NCBI RefSeq assembly: GCF_021730445.1
Contig: NZ_JADNRM010000018.1
Location: forward strand, 35,598-99,597
Length of the DNA: 64,000 bases
Reading direction: 5' to 3'
Origin: Phocaeicola faecalis
GTDB taxonomy: Bacteria; Bacteroidota; Bacteroidia; Bacteroidales; Bacteroidaceae
Under the pieces are notes generated by a model. That model was not told the DNA's origin, searched no databases, and saw only the letters and a program-made list of their open reading frames with translations. How positions within the stretch are numbered: the stretch's first letter is position 1; each line of letters begins with the position of its first letter. This document shows, piece by piece, positions 9,247 to 18,728 of this stretch. The position numbers and the translations under genes are program-made.

Positions 9247-10302
9247 ATGAGTAAACAAAAGGTTATTATCTGCCATAATCTAAACGAGAATTTAGCGGAT
9301 GCCATCGGCCAATGCACGTATGACAAATTATTCATTCTGGTTGACGAGCATACCCGCGAACTCTGCATACCGGTCATTAAAGAAGCCGGCTTTACTGCGG
9401 ATGCGGAACTGATTAGCATCGGTGCCGAGGATATACATAAGAATCTTGATACCTTGGCCTATGTATGGAAACAATTAGGCGACCGAGGAGCTACGCGCCA
9501 TTCACTGCTCATCAACTTAGGTGGAGGAATGGTGACAGATTTGGGCGGTTTTGCAGCCTCAACATTCAAGCGAGGCATTGAATATATCAATGTCCCCACC
9601 ACTTTACTTGCCATGGTAGATGCTTCTGTAGGAGGAAAAACCGGCATCAACTTCAATGGATTGAAAAATGAAATCGGTGTCTTCTCTCCGGCTGAAGCAG
9701 TGCTGATAGACAGTGAATTCTTAAAATCACTGGATATGCACAATCTGCTTTCCGGCTACGCGGAAATGTTGAAACACGGGCTTATCAGCACACCTGAACA
9801 TTGGGCTGAGTTATTAAACTTCGACTTCAACAAGACAGACTATAAGGCATTGCAAGAGCTGGTTGCCAAATCCGTTCAAATCAAAGAGAAGATTGTCGAA
9901 TGTGACCCATATGAAACCGGAATACGCAAGGCTTTGAATTTGGGACATACGGTGGGGCATGCTTTTGAAAGTTTTGCTTTGGAGACCAATCATCCGGTGC
10001 TACACGGCTATGCTGTTGCCTGGGGACTGGTCTGCGAACTATATTTCTCTCATATAAAGATTGGCTTTCCCACAGACAAACTGCGCCAAACTCTCCAATT
10101 TATCAAGAATCATTATGGTAAACTGGATTTCGACTGCAAACATTATGACCGTCTTTACGAGTTCATGACACATGACAAGAAGAATATCGCCGACAGAATC
10201 AACTTTACTTTATTGGCTGATGTGGGTGACATTCAAATCAACCAGTCGGCAACTAAAGAAGAAATTATGGATATGCTCGATTTCTATCGTGAATCCATGT
10301 AA
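9247..10302 (+). CDS. aroB: 3-dehydroquinate synthase
   Basis: 351 residues, the full AroB length. It converts DAHP to 3-dehydroquinate in the shikimate pathway, using NAD and a divalent metal. Visible signatures are NLGGGMVTDLGGFAASTFKRG (nucleotide-binding Gly-rich turn), INVPTTLLAMVDASVGGKTGIN, the metal-ligand region LNLGHTVGHAFES, and HG in PVLHGYAVAWG. A promoter -7 element TAAATTTG is at 9218-9225. aroA, a later step, lies at 24220. Confidence 0.96.
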   Translation: MSKQKVIICHNLNENLADAIGQCTYDKLFILVDEHTRELCIPVIKEAGFTADAELISIGAEDIHKNLDTLAYVWKQLGDRGATRHSLLINLGGGMVTDLGGFAASTFKRGIEYINVPTTLLAMVDASVGGKTGINFNGLKNEIGVFSPAEAVLIDSEFLKSLDMHNLLSGYAEMLKHGLISTPEHWAELLNFDFNKTDYKALQELVAKSVQIKEKIVECDPYETGIRKALNLGHTVGHAFESFALETNHPVLHGYAVAWGLVCELYFSHIKIGFPTDKLRQTLQFIKNHYGKLDFDCKHYDRLYEFMTHDKKNIADRINFTLLADVGDIQINQSATKEEIMDMLDFYRESM

Positions 10303-10394
10303 TCAAGTATAATTTAGAGCCAAACAATAACTAACTGATACATAGGCTTCAATAAAACAAAATGCATTTTATTCTAAAAAAAGAAGCTGAAAGA

Positions 10395-10425
10395 TTTGCT
10401 ATTTTAAAATAAAGCTGTACCTTTG
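10395..10425 (+). promoter_or_regulatory. Bacteroides-type promoter of tRNA-Pro
   Basis: -33 box TTTG at 10395-10398, a 19-bp spacer, and -7 box TACCTTTG at 10418-10425. The transcript would start about 10432, a few bases before the mature tRNA. Confidence 0.8.
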
Positions 10426-10436
10426 CATCCGCAATT

Positions 10437-10511
10437 CGGGGTGTAGCTCAGCCCGGTTAGAGTACGCGTCTGGGGGGCGTGTGGTCGCTAGTTCGAATCT
10501 AGTCACCCCGA
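10437..10511 (+). tRNA. tRNA-Pro (GGG)
   Basis: A full cloverleaf can be drawn. The acceptor CGGGGTG (10437-10443) pairs with CACCCCG (10504-10510). The D-stem is GCTC/GAGT. The anticodon stem CGCGT/GCGTG encloses loop CTGGGGG with anticodon GGG at 10472-10474. The T-arm loop TTCGAAT is closed by GCTAG/CTAGT. The discriminator base is A. CCA is not encoded, as is common in this group. Confidence 0.95.
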
Positions 10512-10521
10512 CAAGCTGAGC

Positions 10522-10554
10522 AAAAGGAGTTAAGTCATTGACTTAACTCCTTTT
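10522..10554 (+). terminator. Terminator after tRNA-Pro
   Basis: Near-perfect palindrome: AAAAGGAGTTAAGTCA, one base, then its complement ending CTCCTTTT. It can work on both strands. Confidence 0.85.
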
Positions 10555-10660
10555 CATTTATAGCGATTACCTTTTGATTACACTTTGAGTCAATCACTTT
10601 TCGGATAACTTATGCCCTACCCATGTTTTAGATGCTCCATTAGAAACCTTATTCTTGTTT

Positions 10661-11188
10661 TTATAATATCATACCAAGAGCTGTTTTTAAAACAAAGCAG
10701 TTATTTTCTTTAATAACCATTGACTGTTTGAGGTTGGAAACGATGCTTCGTATCATCGGTTTTCCTTTTTCATAAAGTCTTGCCAAATGTTCCTTTTCAC
10801 ATTCTACGTTCATACAACCGTTCTTTGATGACACAAAAATAATCCATATTTGTACAATCCGAGATACTAGTGAATCCTTTTCATCAATAGCCTGATATAT
10901 TAATTCTTTTATCTCCTTATAACATAGCACAAACAAAGGGAAGAGTAAGCCGTTTCGTAGGGTCAGCCAAGGCCTTTTAAACGGAAGATTATTACAGTCT
11001 ACGACGGCGGACTGTACAGTCCACTGCAATGGACTGTACGGTCTACTGTAGCGGACTATACAGTCCACTGCCGAAGACTGTAGTAATCTGACGGACAGAC
11101 AGGCATAATCGAAAGGACGAAAGCGCTTAGCCTGCCTAATGAAACGACTTAGGGAGTTCCAAACACCATGTATTCCAGCTTCGGGCAA
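10661..11188 (-). pseudogene. Doubtful chimeric ORF over a repeat
   Basis: A 175-codon frame whose N-terminal half (to about residue 90) is translated from the palindrome repeat at 10928-11160 and has no protein-like composition. The C-terminal half (YKEIKELIYQAIDEKDSLV onward, ending KTALGMIL) looks more natural, with a helix-turn-helix-like stretch EHLARLYEKGKPMIRSIVSN. It may be the tail of a gene whose 5' end was replaced by the repeat, or chance. I see no recognisable family. The 105 bp between the tRNA terminator and this frame hold nothing I can name. Confidence 0.3.
10928..11160 (-). repeat. Palindrome-array repeat element, copy A
   Basis: About 233 bp, matching the reverse complement of 42290-42515 at the large majority of positions. 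Four 14-bp imperfect palindromes start at 11009, 11031, 11053 and 11075, exactly 22 bp apart; the first is the perfect palindrome GGACTGTACAGTCC. The flanks carry imperfect terminal inverted repeats: TAAGCCGTTTCGTAGGG at 10947 against the complement of TAAGTCGTTTCATTAGG at 11135-11151. No transposase is present. Confidence 0.85.
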
Positions 11189-11291
11189 ACTCTCTCAAAA
11201 AAACAGAAAGTTTTTAATCTAAAAAAAGACAATATATCCTTAAATATTTATATCTTTGTTTTATCCTCTCTTAACCTAAAAAAACAGCAAT

Positions 11292-12011
11292 ATGACTAAC
11301 TGGAAAGGAATCAGAACACTGATGAGAAAATATGGCATCTCCCAAAAAGAAATGCTTCGTATACTCGAAACACACGAAGTGGTTTATTCCGACGCTGCGG
11401 GTGTAATTCTTGTGGATGAAGACAGCCTCATGGCCTATATTGATGCGCTCAAGCAACTGACTCAAAAGGACTCGCTGGTAAATGTTCTGCAAAAAGCGCT
11501 TCGCTCTAAGAAAAAATTGAAAACAGGCAGCACGACAAGAGGCCTTACACAAAAACTGAGCGAACAGGTTATAGCCATCAACGAGATTGTCAGTCATGCA
11601 CTGAGCATGTTGCTCGGAGAAACCGAACGTAAAATATTCCTTGCGTTTGCCAACCAAACCGATATATATACTATTGCCCGGCTAATGTCAATGGATGAAA
11701 GAGTTGTCTTTGTAATGTTGGAAGTGGCCATTACAAAACTTAGCCAACAGTCGCACTATTGGATTCACAACTTAGCCACGAAATACGAAGATACTTGTTA
11801 TTACAACCAACTATTGATGGCCCAAGCCGAAAACAATGGAAAAATAATCGACCTATTAGAACAGAGCATAGAGTTATGCCAAAAACAATTAATGCTTAAA
11901 GAAGAGCACATAAGTTATCTTCAAAGCGCATTTGAAGAATTGAAGGAGATATATAAAAAACCGAAACACAAAAGCACTCCTTCCGACAAGGTAGACGAGT
12001 GCGTTGACTGA
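11292..12011 (+). CDS. Unrecognised cytoplasmic protein with helix-turn-helix-like segments
   Basis: 239 residues, with no signal or membrane segment. The N-terminus (LMRKYGISQKEMLRILETHEV) reads like a helix-turn-helix. A central TIARLMSMDERVVFVMLEVAITKLSQ resembles a sigma-region-4-like recognition pair. The C-terminus is predicted coiled coil (IIDLLEQSIELCQKQLMLKE and on) with a Lys-rich tail. A promoter -7 element TATCTTTG is at 11251-11258. It may be a regulator; the next gene is a fucosidase, but I see no direct link. The family is unknown. Confidence 0.7.
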   Translation: MTNWKGIRTLMRKYGISQKEMLRILETHEVVYSDAAGVILVDEDSLMAYIDALKQLTQKDSLVNVLQKALRSKKKLKTGSTTRGLTQKLSEQVIAINEIVSHALSMLLGETERKIFLAFANQTDIYTIARLMSMDERVVFVMLEVAITKLSQQSHYWIHNLATKYEDTCYYNQLLMAQAENNGKIIDLLEQSIELCQKQLMLKEEHISYLQSAFEELKEIYKKPKHKSTPSDKVDECVD

Positions 12012-12193
12012 CAGACTCTTGGCAATGAAATCTCGTGTGATACATTCCTTTCATCCGGCAAAATACGGATAGAAAAACTGTTCGGCGGGTAAAGAATATT
12101 AAAAGAAGGTCTGAATTTACTTGTTATATATTAGCCTATTCAGCAGAAAAGATATACTTTTGAAAACTGAAACAAAATAGAATACCCAATTAT

Positions 12194-13681
12194 ATGAAAA
12201 CACACAAATCCATTCTTTTTCTTGCACTACTATTCGCGATAGTGTGTACACACGCTCAGGAAATCACCCCTTCGGATACTCCGAATGAGACTCAAAAAGC
12301 CATGCTGAAACGTGGATACGGAATGTTTATACATTTTGGAGTGAATACATTCTCAGGAGATGAATGGTCGGATGGCACTGTCCCCGTCAGTGCATACAAC
12401 CCGACCCGACTGGACTGCGACCAATGGGTGAGGGTGGCCAAAGATGCCGGCTTCCGCTATGTCCTGCTCATCACTAAGCATCACGATGGCTTCTGCCTGT
12501 GGGACAGTAAATATACCGACTACGATGTGGCTTCCTCGCCCATTAAGACAGATGTGGTGGGCGAAGTGTCCAAGGCCTGCAAAAAGTACGGTCTGCAGTT
12601 TGCCATCTATTATTCATTGTGGGATCGCCACGAACCCCTGTACAAAGGAAAAGACTTCGGCAAGTACATTGACTATATGCAAAACCAACTAACCGAGCTG
12701 CTGACCAACTATGGACCGGTGCAGGAAATATGGTTTGACGGAGGATGGGACAAGAAGCCGGAAGAGTGGCAATTGCCCCGCATTTATTCACACATCAAGA
12801 AACTGCAACCCACATGCGCCGTAGGAGTCAATCATACCATTGTCCTGAAAGAGGGAGAACGTAAGTTTGCACTCCCCGACTCTATGACGGTGGACAACAA
12901 ATACACCTTCCAATACTTTCCAAGCGATTTCCGTTTGTGGGACCCTAAAATTGCCCACAAAGCCGACAAGAAGCAGTATCTACATCAAGGAAAATCTTAT
13001 TATCTGCCTTTTGAGCACACCCTTTGTCTGAGCAAGGCATGGAACTGGTTCCAGAAATCGTCCGTCATGCCTGTCCGCGATTTGGATGAACTGGAAGAGC
13101 TGTTCTATTGGTGTACCGACAATGATAATACATTGGTGGTAAACATTCCGCCCGACCAAACCGGACGCATACGCGAACATGAAGCCAGCACTATCATCGA
13201 ACTGAACAAACGGCTGGGAATAAAAAAAGGGAAAACTTTGCCGCGCAACGGAAAATTCATTTCATTGAACAGTACAGTGACTGCCTCTTCCACCTACGGC
13301 AATGACGAGGACAAATATGGTGCACAGTTTGCCACAGACGGAGGTATGCAAACCCGATGGGCGGCTGCCGACACAGTGGCGACGTTGACCCTGACGCTGG
13401 ACGAGAAAGAACCTTTCAATAAAATCAGTATCTTCGAATATTGCGACGTCAAAAACGGAACGGACGGCTTCTCCAACTACAGGATTAACCGCATCAAGGA
13501 CTATCAAATAGAAATATGGAAGGATGGGGATTGGGAAACGATTTACCGTTCGGACGTTCCCATGGGCGACTGTAAGGTCATTCATTTTCCTTACTGTTAC
13601 CGCACTTCACAAATACGCCTGAACGTACTGAAAGCATCTGCACCACCTTCCATTTACGAATTCAATGTCATTTGTAAATGA
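12194..13681 (+). CDS. Secreted alpha-L-fucosidase, GH29, with C-terminal discoidin-like domain
   Basis: 495 residues. The signal peptide is 1-21 (ends CTHA). The GH29 barrel spans about 30-340, with HFGVNTFSGDEWSDG near 47 and TKHHDGFCLWDSK near 94. The predicted nucleophile is Asp182 in EIWFDGGWDKK. Residues about 360-495 look like an F5/8 type C carbohydrate-binding domain. It should release fucose from host glycans in the periplasm or at the surface. A -7 element TACTTTTG is at 12155-12162. It is not in a visible SusCD locus. Its stop overlaps the convergent antiporter by 14 bp. Confidence 0.93.
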   Translation: MKTHKSILFLALLFAIVCTHAQEITPSDTPNETQKAMLKRGYGMFIHFGVNTFSGDEWSDGTVPVSAYNPTRLDCDQWVRVAKDAGFRYVLLITKHHDGFCLWDSKYTDYDVASSPIKTDVVGEVSKACKKYGLQFAIYYSLWDRHEPLYKGKDFGKYIDYMQNQLTELLTNYGPVQEIWFDGGWDKKPEEWQLPRIYSHIKKLQPTCAVGVNHTIVLKEGERKFALPDSMTVDNKYTFQYFPSDFRLWDPKIAHKADKKQYLHQGKSYYLPFEHTLCLSKAWNWFQKSSVMPVRDLDELEELFYWCTDNDNTLVVNIPPDQTGRIREHEASTIIELNKRLGIKKGKTLPRNGKFISLNSTVTASSTYGNDEDKYGAQFATDGGMQTRWAAADTVATLTLTLDEKEPFNKISIFEYCDVKNGTDGFSNYRINRIKDYQIEIWKDGDWETIYRSDVPMGDCKVIHFPYCYRTSQIRLNVLKASAPPSIYEFNVICK

Positions 13682-15872
13682 CGGATGAATGTATGGTATC
13701 TTTAATCACCAGCAAAGAAGGAAGTGACTTAAAGATTTCTTCATCTGCCGCAATGCCGACACAAGCATTATAGCTCAGAATCAGTAAACCGTAAGAATCC
13801 GGCAAACGTAAATCTGCTATTTCTACCAAAGGACGCAGATGTACGTTGCCGGAATATTGTTTGCCCAAGTTCCAAACACGTGCCATGTACTCCTCGTCTC
13901 CCCCTTTAAAATAATAGAGATGAAGTACATGGTTTCCCTCCTCCAACAACGGCTTCAGGTAGCCGAAAAGGAACTCGTCTTCCGCACCATTGACAAGAAC
14001 CGCAATTTCCTCTCCCTCCCTAAACTCGCGGTTGACAAAAACAGCCACAGGACAGGAAACTTCTTCCAACACATCATTCACTTTCTTACGGAAGAGCCCG
14101 AAGAAAGAGGTCATAGACTTTTCACCATCTGTCATAAACCGTGGTCCGGCACCCAACAACAGAATATCGGGTGCTTCATCTTCCACCATTGAAATCATAT
14201 CGGGAACCAAATTATCAGTTACACGATAACGTTTTTCTATCTGTAGATGCAGTTGGCCGGCACGTTTCTCTATCGGTTCAAAACTTTCTTCCGAAAACTG
14301 TTCCGCGCTAGTCTGATTCAAATCCGTCCCCAGCGTATAGTGAGTGGCAATAATCTGATGTTGAGAGAGTTGATTACCAAAAAGCAGTCGATAGACAGAC
14401 AATAACTTACCTCCGGACTCCGGACGTCCGAAAAAGAGAAGAAGCTTACGCTGCAACGCCGATTTCTGTCGATGAACAGTGAAACTCCATTCGACAAAGT
14501 TTAATAACGGCGTAGTCATAAAAGTCGTGACAAGTGCCATGATAACCAATATCACAAATATGGAAGGAGGCAGCACTCCCAGCTCATAACCGATATTCAA
14601 AGCAACCAGTTCCATCAGTCCGCGAGTGTTCATCAAAGTGCCAATGGTGAAACTGTCCTTCCACGACTCGCCGACCAAGCGGGAAGCCACCGCACATCCT
14701 CCAAACTTTCCCACCACTGCCACTGTCACCAGCAACAGGCATACTCCCCACAATTCGGGCGTATTTATCAAACCAATCTGAGTGCGGAGCCCTGTAAACG
14801 CAAAGAACAATGGCAGGAAAAATACCAATGCTATATCTTCTACCTTCTCCATCATAACCTTTCTGAAACCGAAGTTGGAAGGCATCACAACGCCTGCCAT
14901 AAAAGCACCGAACAGTGCATGAATACCCAAAACCTCGGTTATAGCAGCTGAAACAATAAGCACCAAGAAGATAAAGCTGACAAACGTCTTGTTTATCACT
15001 TCTTTATTGGAGTACATGGCACCGATTTTCTTCAGAAACGGACACACAAGTCCAAACATGACACCGATATACACAAAAGTAAGCAAGACCGTATAAGCAG
15101 CTCCACCTAACGTTCCGGCTTTAGTTATGGCAATCACCACTGCCAACAGGCACCAAGCCGTCACATCATCATTGGCCGCTGAAGCTATGGTAAGAATCCC
15201 TACCGGTTCACGAGTCATATTTCGCTCCTGAATGATGCGGGCAAGCACCGGAAATGCCGTAATACTCATAGATATACCTATAAACAAGGCAAAAGGAATA
15301 AATGCTGTATGCTGTGCAGCATACGACTCGTATATCCAGTAGGATGCGATGATTCCCCCCAAAAAAGGTACCAGAATACCTGCATGACTGATGACCAGTG
15401 TCTCGTTTATCTTGTTTTTCAATACACTGAAGTCCACTTCCATGCCAATAACAAACATAAAGAGCACCAATCCCAGTTGACTTATCAGTTCTAAATTGGT
15501 CAATGATTCGGGACGAAACAGGAAGCCGAACAACTCCGGATACAGAGTTCCTAAGACAGAAGGTCCCAAAACAATCCCCGCCACTATCTCTCCTATCACT
15601 CCCGGTTGCCCGATAGCACGAAACAATGAAGCAAACAACCTCACCGCCAATAAAACGACAATAATTTGAACCAACAGGGTAGAAAGCGGATGTTGGATAT
15701 TATCCGCCAATACAACAACAAACATATCAAAAGCATCTCCCGCCTGCCCCGCCACCCGGGATGACGATAGATGTTCAAACCGTTCGCCCCCGACAATAGC
15801 CATATAAATGAGCCCTCCGAAAAGAAGAAGCATCATTAAATAAATAAAGTAGTTCTTCCGTGCCCTTCCCAT
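13668..15872 (-). CDS. CPA2-family cation:proton antiporter with C-terminal USP-like domain
   Basis: 734 residues from ATG 15872. The frame is open to 15965, but that extension runs through the duplicated dinB promoter, so MGRARKNYF is preferred. One N-terminal helix precedes about 12 membrane segments of a Na+/H+ exchanger domain (about 70-450), with GQPGVIGEIVAGIVLGPSVLG, ASAANDDVTAWCLLA and FLPLFFAFTGLRTQIG typical of CPA2. The C-terminal 250 residues are soluble and resemble universal-stress-protein folds (DILLLGAGPRFM). It likely exchanges Na+ or K+ for protons. It is convergent with the fucosidase. Confidence 0.9.
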   Translation of the reverse strand: MGRARKNYFIYLMMLLLFGGLIYMAIVGGERFEHLSSSRVAGQAGDAFDMFVVVLADNIQHPLSTLLVQIIVVLLAVRLFASLFRAIGQPGVIGEIVAGIVLGPSVLGTLYPELFGFLFRPESLTNLELISQLGLVLFMFVIGMEVDFSVLKNKINETLVISHAGILVPFLGGIIASYWIYESYAAQHTAFIPFALFIGISMSITAFPVLARIIQERNMTREPVGILTIASAANDDVTAWCLLAVVIAITKAGTLGGAAYTVLLTFVYIGVMFGLVCPFLKKIGAMYSNKEVINKTFVSFIFLVLIVSAAITEVLGIHALFGAFMAGVVMPSNFGFRKVMMEKVEDIALVFFLPLFFAFTGLRTQIGLINTPELWGVCLLLVTVAVVGKFGGCAVASRLVGESWKDSFTIGTLMNTRGLMELVALNIGYELGVLPPSIFVILVIMALVTTFMTTPLLNFVEWSFTVHRQKSALQRKLLLFFGRPESGGKLLSVYRLLFGNQLSQHQIIATHYTLGTDLNQTSAEQFSEESFEPIEKRAGQLHLQIEKRYRVTDNLVPDMISMVEDEAPDILLLGAGPRFMTDGEKSMTSFFGLFRKKVNDVLEEVSCPVAVFVNREFREGEEIAVLVNGAEDEFLFGYLKPLLEEGNHVLHLYYFKGGDEEYMARVWNLGKQYSGNVHLRPLVEIADLRLPDSYGLLILSYNACVGIAADEEIFKSLPSLLVIKDTIHSSVIYK

Positions 15873-15924
15873 AAATTCAGATATATAAATGTTATAAGTA
15901 AATAAACATAGAAAGCTGTTAATG

Positions 15925-16346
15925 AGTTCACCGAATCCGCCTCTTTTTCTACCTTTGCCATGCAAAAACCGAATATGTCCGAACGCAAGACCGACATTCC
16001 TTTGGCGGTCGACATTGCCAAGGAAATAAAGAAGCGAATACGCGAAGAATTGGGACTGATAGCTTCGGCTGGTGTTTCATACAATAAATTCCTGGCTAAA
16101 GTGGCCTCTGACTATCGCAAACCCGACGGACTGTGCACCGTCTACCCCGACCAGGCATTGGCATTCATCTCCCGGCTACCCATCGAATCTTTTTGGGGAG
16201 TAGGCCCTGTCACCGCCCAAAGGATGCATTCCCTCGGCATACATAGCGGCAAGGAACTGTTGAGATGGCCTCTTCTATTTATGAAAAATACAATGTGTAC
16301 TTTATCGGATGCTTACAAATCTCTTATTCAAAGAGGCACTGTGTGA
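15925..16346 (+). pseudogene. Truncated, internally deleted copy of dinB
   Basis: Bases 15925-16259 repeat the promoter and part of dinB (20924-21587). Residues 1-4 of DinB (MSER plus Lys) are joined directly to the TDIPLAVDIAKEIKKRI region. The missing 327 bp are an in-frame deletion between two CAAGA pentamers. After the junction 269 bp match the intact gene with about four differences. Homology ends at AAGGAACTG and the frame runs 29 more codons in unrelated sequence. Both catalytic aspartate regions (DMDAFYASVEQ and SLDEAFLDV) are lost, so it cannot be a polymerase. Confidence 0.92.
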
Positions 16347-16790
16347 AAGTAACCTTCCTCGTCTTCTTCACTTCAAAACGCCGATGAACAAAGGATTTCA
16401 ATGGGTGTGACGTGTGAAAGCAACTTTTATCAACTTTCTTTTGAGTGCAACTCAATGATTGGAAAAAAGACATCCTTTCCCGTTTAGCCCGGAGAACCTA
16501 ATTCCTAACAAAGAACAGAATTTTTACAAGAGAACAAGCAGAGTTTACACTAAGCTCACTCTATTGAAATTGAACTCTTTTTTCTTTACTATGTGCGGTT
16601 ACTGTGACAACACCAAAGAACAGCAAAACAATGAGGGCGAATAGCATTCTCTTTATGCCGTTATGTTTTGTGAATGATATTATTTATTAAAAGCCATTTT
16701 ATTGTCATCCAGTTCTTTGTAAAATCTTACCTATGTTGATATCAGGCTTGTGGCTATTGTCCTTCTTGTCACAATAAGTATACTTAAGCA
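16347..16790. other. Non-coding gap at the left edge of the accessory cassette
   Basis: 444 bp, AT-rich, with no convincing gene. It has repeated GTGTGAAAG words at about 16341 and 16412. A 61-codon plus-strand frame at 16459-16644 has unnatural composition. A 28-codon minus-strand frame (16561-16647) would encode a single hydrophobic helix (MLFALIVLLFFGVVTVTAHS); nothing supports translation of it. Confidence 0.5.
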
Positions 16791-18662
16791 TTAAAACAAT
16801 TGTTTTCCATTGGTTTGAAGACTGAATAATTGTTCTTCTTGTCCACGAGTTAAATCACGTAACCAAAGTAATGCTCCTGATGGAATATTATTGTAAATTA
16901 AACTGTCTGTTGTTGCTATTTGTTTACCTAAGGATATCCAACCCTTTGTCCCATTCTGATAAAAGAGTTCATATTCATCTCCCTTTTTAATAAAATTATC
17001 ATCGTTTCGTGGGACAAATAAAATCTTTCCTATTTGACTTTTTCTTGTAAAAGAAAGAACGATTTCTTCTTTTGTTATTTCTTGTGATTCGTAATAAGAT
17101 AAAATATCTCCATCCAAAATACATTTTTCCGTATGTTTGGCATCTTTAGCTATAGGTGCTTTACAAATATATGTATCCAACTTTTTATTATTTGTATCGA
17201 AAAAGGCTATTTCACCTATTTCAATATAGAATTTTCCAGGAGGAATAAGCCGAATATATTTAACAGGAAAGGAAGGTATCGAATCAAAACATATTTGATT
17301 AGTTGTGATTGTATCTTCTATATGGCCTAATAAGCATGGATTTTGGAAATTCATAGATTGGTCTCCTTCGATTATTAGTCCTGTCATACATTCTAAATAT
17401 TCTTTAAAATGTGCATGAACCGGATATTTACGGGTTAATATTGCTTTTTGTCTTTTTAATGTATCAGGCTTATATAAGTTTACGGTTCCGGTCCGAGTGA
17501 TGGAGAAAGCATATCCTGTTGGACATAAGATTTCATTTTTATGGTACATCGGCTGAAAACGAACTTCCGGTTCTAAATTATGGAAAATAGCTTTGTTCCC
17601 ATTACGAGTTACTTTATCAACTTCCGTGTATTTCCCACAAGAAAAAACACAAAGACTGATTTGGGTTATTTCTTGTGGGCAGTCAATTTCTAATTCGGCT
17701 TCATTCTCTCCGAAATATTCCATTGTGACATCAGCAAGTTCTCCTCCAAACATAGTTCGATATACTTTTCCTTTGGGGCGTCCGTCATTTTGTCCACGTT
17801 TTACATCTGATTCCATAAACCAGAAAGGGACGAGCAAACCTGTAGTATCTTTCAATACGTTCCATGAGTGTTGCCCATTTGTTTGTGGGGAAATCAAATA
17901 GGAGTCAATAGCCGTTGGTATACCTAAAGCACGGAATAAATAGAGCGTAAAGTCACATGATTCACGGCATCCCCCTACTCGGTGTTTCAATAGAAATAAA
18001 GGTCCTAAATGAGGTAGAGTAAAATGAGTGTTCCACTTAAATTGTTCTTTTAGAAATAAGTCTTGTACAGCTTGTGCTGTTTTTACGATGTCGTTCCCCT
18101 CGTATATGGAATCAACACTTGCCGCATAATGATCATAATAGATTTTGCGCCATGATTCCAATGGTTCATCACCAATGCGATAGGGAAGTATATACTTGCA
18201 GAAATCATCGAATGAATAATGCTTTGCCCATGGACGTTGTTCCCACACACTGAAAGCTAAGTCAATATTTTCAATCAGGTATTCCGCTGTAATCACTTGT
18301 GAGTCATATATTTTCGGCGATTTTCGATAGGAGAAATTATACCATAGGTCGTTTACCGAGTCCGTCCATGTTCCTTCTCCATACTGGGCAGATAACCATT
18401 TGAGTTGTTTTAAGGAGTCGATATATAAATCGCTATAAGAATAACATTTGCTCATACGCTCTATCAAGTAACAGGCCGCTTTATATCTTAATTTGTCCTT
18501 TTGATAATGTTTTAAAACTTCTTCCAATTCTATCCTGTTATTTCCTGCTTGTCTCAAAGTTTGCTCTAATGGACCGGGAAGATTGCAAGCTGTCATAAAA
18601 ATACATAATATGTATATACAAGCATATCCCATGACAGCCGGAAGCAGTTTTTGTTTTATCAT
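16791..18662 (-). CDS. Transglutaminase-like lipoprotein
   Basis: 623 residues from ATG 18662 (an upstream in-frame ATG at 18689 is possible). The N-terminus is a lipoprotein signal, IYILCIFMTACNLPG, with the lipobox Cys. The transglutaminase-like core lies near 230-290: GGCRESCDFTLYLFRALGIP (catalytic Cys) and GQHSWNVLKD (catalytic His, with Asp). The C-terminal half is beta-rich, with a discoidin-like region. Such domains act as proteases or crosslinkers. It is last of three co-directional genes after the propeller and thioredoxin-like genes. The DNA is visibly more AT-rich than its flanks. Confidence 0.8.
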   Translation of the reverse strand: MIKQKLLPAVMGYACIYILCIFMTACNLPGPLEQTLRQAGNNRIELEEVLKHYQKDKLRYKAACYLIERMSKCYSYSDLYIDSLKQLKWLSAQYGEGTWTDSVNDLWYNFSYRKSPKIYDSQVITAEYLIENIDLAFSVWEQRPWAKHYSFDDFCKYILPYRIGDEPLESWRKIYYDHYAASVDSIYEGNDIVKTAQAVQDLFLKEQFKWNTHFTLPHLGPLFLLKHRVGGCRESCDFTLYLFRALGIPTAIDSYLISPQTNGQHSWNVLKDTTGLLVPFWFMESDVKRGQNDGRPKGKVYRTMFGGELADVTMEYFGENEAELEIDCPQEITQISLCVFSCGKYTEVDKVTRNGNKAIFHNLEPEVRFQPMYHKNEILCPTGYAFSITRTGTVNLYKPDTLKRQKAILTRKYPVHAHFKEYLECMTGLIIEGDQSMNFQNPCLLGHIEDTITTNQICFDSIPSFPVKYIRLIPPGKFYIEIGEIAFFDTNNKKLDTYICKAPIAKDAKHTEKCILDGDILSYYESQEITKEEIVLSFTRKSQIGKILFVPRNDDNFIKKGDEYELFYQNGTKGWISLGKQIATTDSLIYNNIPSGALLWLRDLTRGQEEQLFSLQTNGKQLF

Positions 18663-18728
18663 CGTATTTAGAATTTGAGGGCTAAGCATAATCTTAAAAC
18701 CACAAAGAGAAAGATTGCTCTCCTCTTT

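Noticed and set aside
11005..11090. 22-bp periodic repeats as a CRISPR array
   Set aside because: The repeated part is a degenerate 14-bp palindrome with only 8 bp between units, far below CRISPR repeat and spacer sizes. No cas gene is present.
10437..11188. Integrated element at tRNA-Pro
   Set aside because: No integrase, no repeat of the tRNA 3' end and no mobility genes downstream.
15960..16346. Functional short DinB-like protein
   Set aside because: Both catalytic aspartate regions and the little-finger domain are missing.
16561..16647. 28-residue hydrophobic peptide on the minus strand
   Set aside because: No promoter or ribosome site is visible and the length is within chance.
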